Of a DNA stretch of 30,018 nt, positions 27,222-30,018 are shown in pieces (positions within the stretch are counted from its first letter, which is position 1; every line of letters starts with the position of its first letter). The notes beneath the pieces were generated by a model. It ran no database searches. It was given only the letters and a program-made list of their open reading frames with translations, and was not told the DNA's origin. The stretch comes from Miltoncostaea sp050249835 (lineage in GTDB: Bacteria; Actinomycetota; Thermoleophilia; Miltoncostaeales; Miltoncostaeaceae), in assembly GCA_050249835.1 (NCBI GenBank), contig JBFWPT010000050.1:1-30018 (forward strand). The letters run 5' to 3'. The translations under genes and the position numbers were made by a program.

Positions 27222-27503
27222 GAGATGTGACCGTGCACCCGCCGTCGAAGCGCGAACCCCGGGTGAGCCCCGTGCCGCCTGCTCCGGCGAGGTGGCCCCA
27301 CTGCGCGTGAACGGATCCGCTTAAGGCTGCTTCCTTCCGGACCTGACCTGGTTCGCGGTCGCCCACCGAATGGGACCTCGCCATCAACGCTGCATTGCAC
27401 GGTGCCGAAGCCGGACCCGGCCCCTCGGACGGGAACTCAGCCCCGCTATAGCGGATTGCGGGTACAGGGCACCGCTAGCTCCCCGCCTAGCACGGTCACC
27501 CGG
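27222..27503 (-). ncRNA. ffs: Signal recognition particle RNA, long form with Alu domain
   Basis: The S-domain core CAGGTCCGGAAGGAAGCAGC (minus strand, within 27325-27347) is the universal helix 8 with GGAA tetraloop. Around it GGCGAGGT (27375-27382) pairs with ACCTCGCC (27286-27293). Pairing continues outward: CCGTGC with GCACGG, CCGGGT with ACCCGG, and finally GTGACCGTG (27491-27499) with CACGGTCAC (27227-27235). Inside the 5' part the motif GTGCCCTGTA then CGCAATCCGCTATAGCG and GGCTGAG matches the Alu domain plan, with its conserved UGUA loop. Total length is about 275 bases, close to the Bacillus type long SRP RNA rather than the 100-base 4.5S RNA. It lies directly upstream of dnaX, a common site. 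Ends are set by the closing helix and may be off by several bases. Confidence 0.92.
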
Positions 27504-27505
27504 TG

Positions 27506-27511
27506 AGGATA
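27506..27511 (-). promoter_or_regulatory. Probable -10 box for the SRP RNA
   Basis: TATCCT on the minus strand, about 6 bases before the start of the closing helix of the RNA. This spacing supports the long rather than the short RNA as the primary transcript. No strong -35 seen. Confidence 0.6.
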
Positions 27512-27548
27512 GTCCACCGGCGGGACCGGCGCGAGCCGGGCGCCGAGC

Positions 27549-27878
27549 TCAGGACGGGTCGCGGCGGCGGAGCCGCGGCGAGATGCGCTCGCCGCGCCGC
27601 GCGGCCCAGGTGGCGCCGAAGAAGGCCGCGACGCCGCCGCCGATCATCGCGACGGTGACCGTGCTGTAGGCCCAGCCGGCCACGCCGCTGTCGGCGCCGA
27701 CGAGCTCGGCGATCCCCCACATCACCGTGCCCCAGATGGCGCCCAGCACGACGCCGGTGAGCACCACCAGCAGCCGCGAGCGCTGCGTCGACGGGCCGGC
27801 CGCCGTCGTGGCGCCCTTGCCGGCCTTCGTCTGGTCGATGAGGTGGTCCCGGCGGGGCTTCTTCTTGCGCTTCGCCAC
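27549..27878 (-). CDS. Small membrane protein, two helices
   Basis: A 109-residue protein from GTG 27878. The N-terminus is strongly basic (AKRKKKPRRDH), followed by two transmembrane helices (about 36-58 and 68-92, Gly-rich) and a basic tail (RRGERISPRLRRRD), so both ends are probably cytoplasmic. It has no recognised domain. It follows the metallo-beta-lactamase/rhodanese gene by 16 bases and is probably its operon partner. Function unknown. Confidence 0.65.
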   Translation of the reverse strand: MAKRKKKPRRDHLIDQTKAGKGATTAAGPSTQRSRLLVVLTGVVLGAIWGTVMWGIAELVGADSGVAGWAYSTVTVAMIGGGVAAFFGATWAARRGERISPRLRRRDPS

Positions 27879-27894
27879 GGGCGGAGCCTACCGG

Positions 27895-29280
27895 TCAGGC
27901 GGGGCGGGCCACGGGTCCCCCGGCGCGCTCCCAGGCGCCGACCCCGCCGCCCGTGACGTGGACGACCTCCGCGGCGCCGAGCCGCCGCAGCAGGCTGGCC
28001 GCGATGCCGGCGCGCTGCCCCGAGGCGCAGACGACCGCGACGGGCGCCTCCGGGTCGAGCCCGGCGGGCAGCTCGGAGAGCGCGTGGTACGGGGTGTGCA
28101 GGGCCCCCGGGATGTGGGCCCGCCGCCATTCGGCGTCGTCGCGGACGTCCAGGAGCTGCAGGGCGGGGTCGGCGGCGAGGCGCTCCCTCAGGTCGCCGAT
28201 GGGCAGGCGCGGGATGCGCGCCTCGGGCCGGCCCTCCTCGCGCCACGCCGTCATCCCGCCGGCGAGGTACCCGGTCACGTCGTCGATGCCCACCGCGGCC
28301 GCCAGCCGGGCCGCGCCGCGGGCGTCGGCGTCGTCGCGGCCCACCACGACGATCGGCACGCCCTCCGGCGCGAGCCAGCCGAGGCGGGTGCCGAAGCCGG
28401 AGCGGAGCACGGTGATGGACACCGCCCCGGGGATGTGGGCGTCGTCGAACTGGACGTCCGACCGCACGTCGACGACCAGCGCCCCCGCCGCCTGGCGGCG
28501 CTGCACCTGGCGGGGCGTCATGGGGCGCGCGGTGACCGGGTGCAGGGCGAGCGGCCCCCGGTTGAGATCCACGATGCGGCCCACGTTGGGCGGCTGCGGC
28601 CCCAGCCCGGCCAGGGAGCGGCGCACGAACTCGTCCTCGTCGCCCACCGTCAGCAGCGGGTTGTGGTCGCGCTCGTAGCCGATCGTGGAGCTGATCTTCA
28701 GGCTCATACCGGGCCCGCCGCACATGGAGCCGCCCAGGTGGCCGGGCCAGACCTCGGTCTCGGGCGGCAGCGTCAGGAGGGCGCCGGACAACGACCGGAA
28801 CATGTCGCGGGCGCCGTCCTCGGCCTCCACCGCCAGGTCGGGACGCGCCACGTCGCCGACGAAGAGGGAGTCGCCCGTCAGGACCGCCCAGGGCTCCGGG
28901 CCCCGGGCCGTGTCGATCAGGGCGAAGGCGGTGTGCTCCGGCCGGTGCCCCGGCGTGTGGACGGCGCGCACCAGCACGTCGCCCAGGGCGAGCTCCCAGC
29001 CGTCCTCGAACGGCTCGTGCGGGTGCTCGGCCCCCGCCGCGGCGTGGACGTGGATCGTGGCGCCGGTGGCCTCGTGCAGGCGCCCGTGGCCCGAGACGTG
29101 GTCGGCGTGGGTGTGCGTCTCCAGGACGTGCTCGATGCGCACGCCCAGGTAGCGCGCGACGCGCAGGTAGTCGTCGACGTCGAGCCCCGGGTCCACGACG
29201 GCCGCGACCCCGGCGTCCTCGTCGCCGACCAGGTACGACGCGCACCCCAGGTCGTCATGCACGAACTGGCGGAACAGCAC
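27895..29280 (-). CDS. Persulfide dioxygenase-like MBL-fold protein fused to two rhodanese domains
   Basis: The start is GTG 29280, set by GGGGGAGG 8 bases upstream; a frame from 29304 would place that site inside the gene. In the 461-residue product the metallo-beta-lactamase domain (about 1-235) has THTHADHVSG (His56, His58, Asp60, His61), His112 in TPGHRPEH, Asp137 in LTGDSLFVGD and His181 in WPGHLGGS. This is the set found in ETHE1/PDO-type mononuclear iron enzymes, which oxidise persulfides to sulfite. Rhodanese 1 (about 250-356) has no Cys at the active loop (VVVGRDDADARG). Rhodanese 2 (about 358-457) has CASGQR with Cys418 and is probably active. Sulfur detoxification or sulfane-sulfur transfer in the cytoplasm is likely. 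A glyoxalase II-like role is less likely. Confidence 0.88.
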   Translation of the reverse strand: MLFRQFVHDDLGCASYLVGDEDAGVAAVVDPGLDVDDYLRVARYLGVRIEHVLETHTHADHVSGHGRLHEATGATIHVHAAAGAEHPHEPFEDGWELALGDVLVRAVHTPGHRPEHTAFALIDTARGPEPWAVLTGDSLFVGDVARPDLAVEAEDGARDMFRSLSGALLTLPPETEVWPGHLGGSMCGGPGMSLKISSTIGYERDHNPLLTVGDEDEFVRRSLAGLGPQPPNVGRIVDLNRGPLALHPVTARPMTPRQVQRRQAAGALVVDVRSDVQFDDAHIPGAVSITVLRSGFGTRLGWLAPEGVPIVVVGRDDADARGAARLAAAVGIDDVTGYLAGGMTAWREEGRPEARIPRLPIGDLRERLAADPALQLLDVRDDAEWRRAHIPGALHTPYHALSELPAGLDPEAPVAVVCASGQRAGIAASLLRRLGAAEVVHVTGGGVGAWERAGGPVARPA

Positions 29281-29321
29281 GGGCCGATCCTCCCCCACGC
29301 GCACCGCCCGCGGGAAGGGCC

Positions 29322-30018
29322 TCAGGTGATGGTGAGCGCCGCCGTCATCCCGAGCTGGTCGTGGCCCAGCACGTTGCAGAACACCTGGTACGTGCCCGCG
29401 GGCAGGGTCACGGTCACCTCGGTCGCGCCGCCGAGGCCGACGGAGGGGGCTGAGCCGAGCGCCGGCGCGTCCGGGGCGGTGCGGGCGCCGACGTTGTGGT
29501 CGAGGTCCGAGCTGTTGGCGAGCCGCAGCGTCACGATGCCCGCGGGCGCGGTGTACGACGGCTTGTCGAACGAGATGGGCGTGTCGCCGATGCCCACGGC
29601 CACGACGGTGCCGCGATCGACGGGCGGCGGGGGCGGCGCGGGGGCGGGCGCGCCCGGGGCGGGGGCAGCTGGGGCCGGCGGGGCCGGAGCGCCGGCGGGC
29701 GTGCCGGGCGGTGTCACGGCCGCGGCGCGGCAGGCCGCCCGCGCCCGCTTCGCGGAAGCGATCGCCGCGCGGAGGTGGGCCTTCTTCGCCGCGAGCACCC
29801 GGCCCTTCGCGCCGCGCGCCCTCGTGAGCGCCTTCGCCCGGGTCGCGCGCCCCCTCGCGAGCTGGGGCGCCCCGGCGGCGCAGCGGGCGGCGGGGACGAT
29901 GGCGCGGAACTGCTTGTCGAGCGCCGTGATCGCCGGCGGGACGACCGCCGTGGGCGCCTTCGCGGAGGTGGCCGTCGTGGCGGCGACGGCGGCGAGGGCG
30001 GCGGTGACGAGGGCGGCG
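29322..30018 (-). CDS. Secreted cupredoxin (blue-copper-like) protein, 5' end cut
   Basis: The frame is open to the window edge, giving 231 visible residues; the start codon lies just outside. The first visible residues (AALVTAALAAVAATTATSA) are the hydrophobic core and end of a signal peptide. A Lys/Arg/Ala-rich helical stalk of about 90 residues with two Cys follows, then a Pro/Ala linker. The C-terminal domain (about 95 residues) is cupredoxin-like: a His in DLDHNVGA and the copper loop FCNVLGHDQLGM (Cys-x4-His-x4-Met). All four type 1 copper ligands are present. A periplasmic or wall-side electron carrier is likely, of the kind used with cytochrome or copper oxidases. A 41-base gap leads to the sulfur-oxidising fusion gene. 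Confidence 0.85.
   Translation of the reverse strand, partial: AALVTAALAAVAATTATSAKAPTAVVPPAITALDKQFRAIVPAARCAAGAPQLARGRATRAKALTRARGAKGRVLAAKKAHLRAAIASAKRARAACRAAAVTPPGTPAGAPAPPAPAAPAPGAPAPAPPPPPVDRGTVVAVGIGDTPISFDKPSYTAPAGIVTLRLANSSDLDHNVGARTAPDAPALGSAPSVGLGGATEVTVTLPAGTYQVFCNVLGHDQLGMTAALTIT

Noticed and set aside
27401..27510. Structured stretch upstream of the SRP core, first considered as a tRNA.
   Set aside because: No acceptor/anticodon arrangement; it pairs with sequence 3' of the SRP core and fits the Alu domain.

Overview
The window comes from a very GC-rich bacterial chromosome with frequent GTG/TTG starts and codons ending almost always in G or C. The gene content (long LuxR-type ATPase regulator, many secreted beta-rich proteins, a CCG-domain succinate dehydrogenase, lysC with an internal start, dnaX-ybaB-recR) suggests a deep-branching actinobacterium, most likely class Thermoleophilia (Solirubrobacterales or relatives). 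That placement is inference from gene style, not a marker-gene assignment. There are no transposases, CRISPR arrays or tRNA genes. A 100-base run of N at 26061-26160 marks a scaffold gap inside dnaX.

Region 1-6178 is an envelope block: a 5'-truncated glycoside-hydrolase-like protein, an L,D-transpeptidase, a large secreted protein with three C-terminal repeats, a small secreted protein with a Pro/Thr linker, and a secreted Ig-like protein. Region 6237-12349 holds an aminotransferase-lapA pair, a cupin, a large LuxR-type regulator that lacks both a normal start and a normal stop codon, and a convergent secreted beta-propeller protein.

Region 12658-20737 is a TCA-cycle cluster. On the minus strand are an SLC13/RCK_C organic-anion transporter and the translationally coupled pair isocitrate dehydrogenase-malate dehydrogenase, ended by a strong hairpin. 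Divergently on the plus strand are sdhA-sdhB-sdhE, a non-classical (type E-like) succinate:quinone oxidoreductase with a CCG-domain third subunit and an extra cluster cysteine in SdhB, followed by a small glutaredoxin-like gene. Together these cover C4/C6 acid uptake, isocitrate to 2-oxoglutarate, succinate/fumarate and malate/oxaloacetate.

Region 20766-22441 has a GNAT-like gene and a TPM-like membrane protein. From 22438 to 27503 the minus strand reads SRP RNA, dnaX, ybaB, recR, lysC, asd: protein targeting, replication and recombination, then the first two steps of the aspartate amino-acid pathway. The SRP RNA appears to be the long form with an Alu domain. Region 27549-30018 (minus) holds a secreted cupredoxin cut by the window edge, a persulfide-dioxygenase-like/rhodanese fusion and a small membrane protein.

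The best leads are the type E-like SQR without visible membrane anchors, the long SRP RNA, the LuxR gene with no canonical ends, the internal start in lysC and the three-repeat surface protein.
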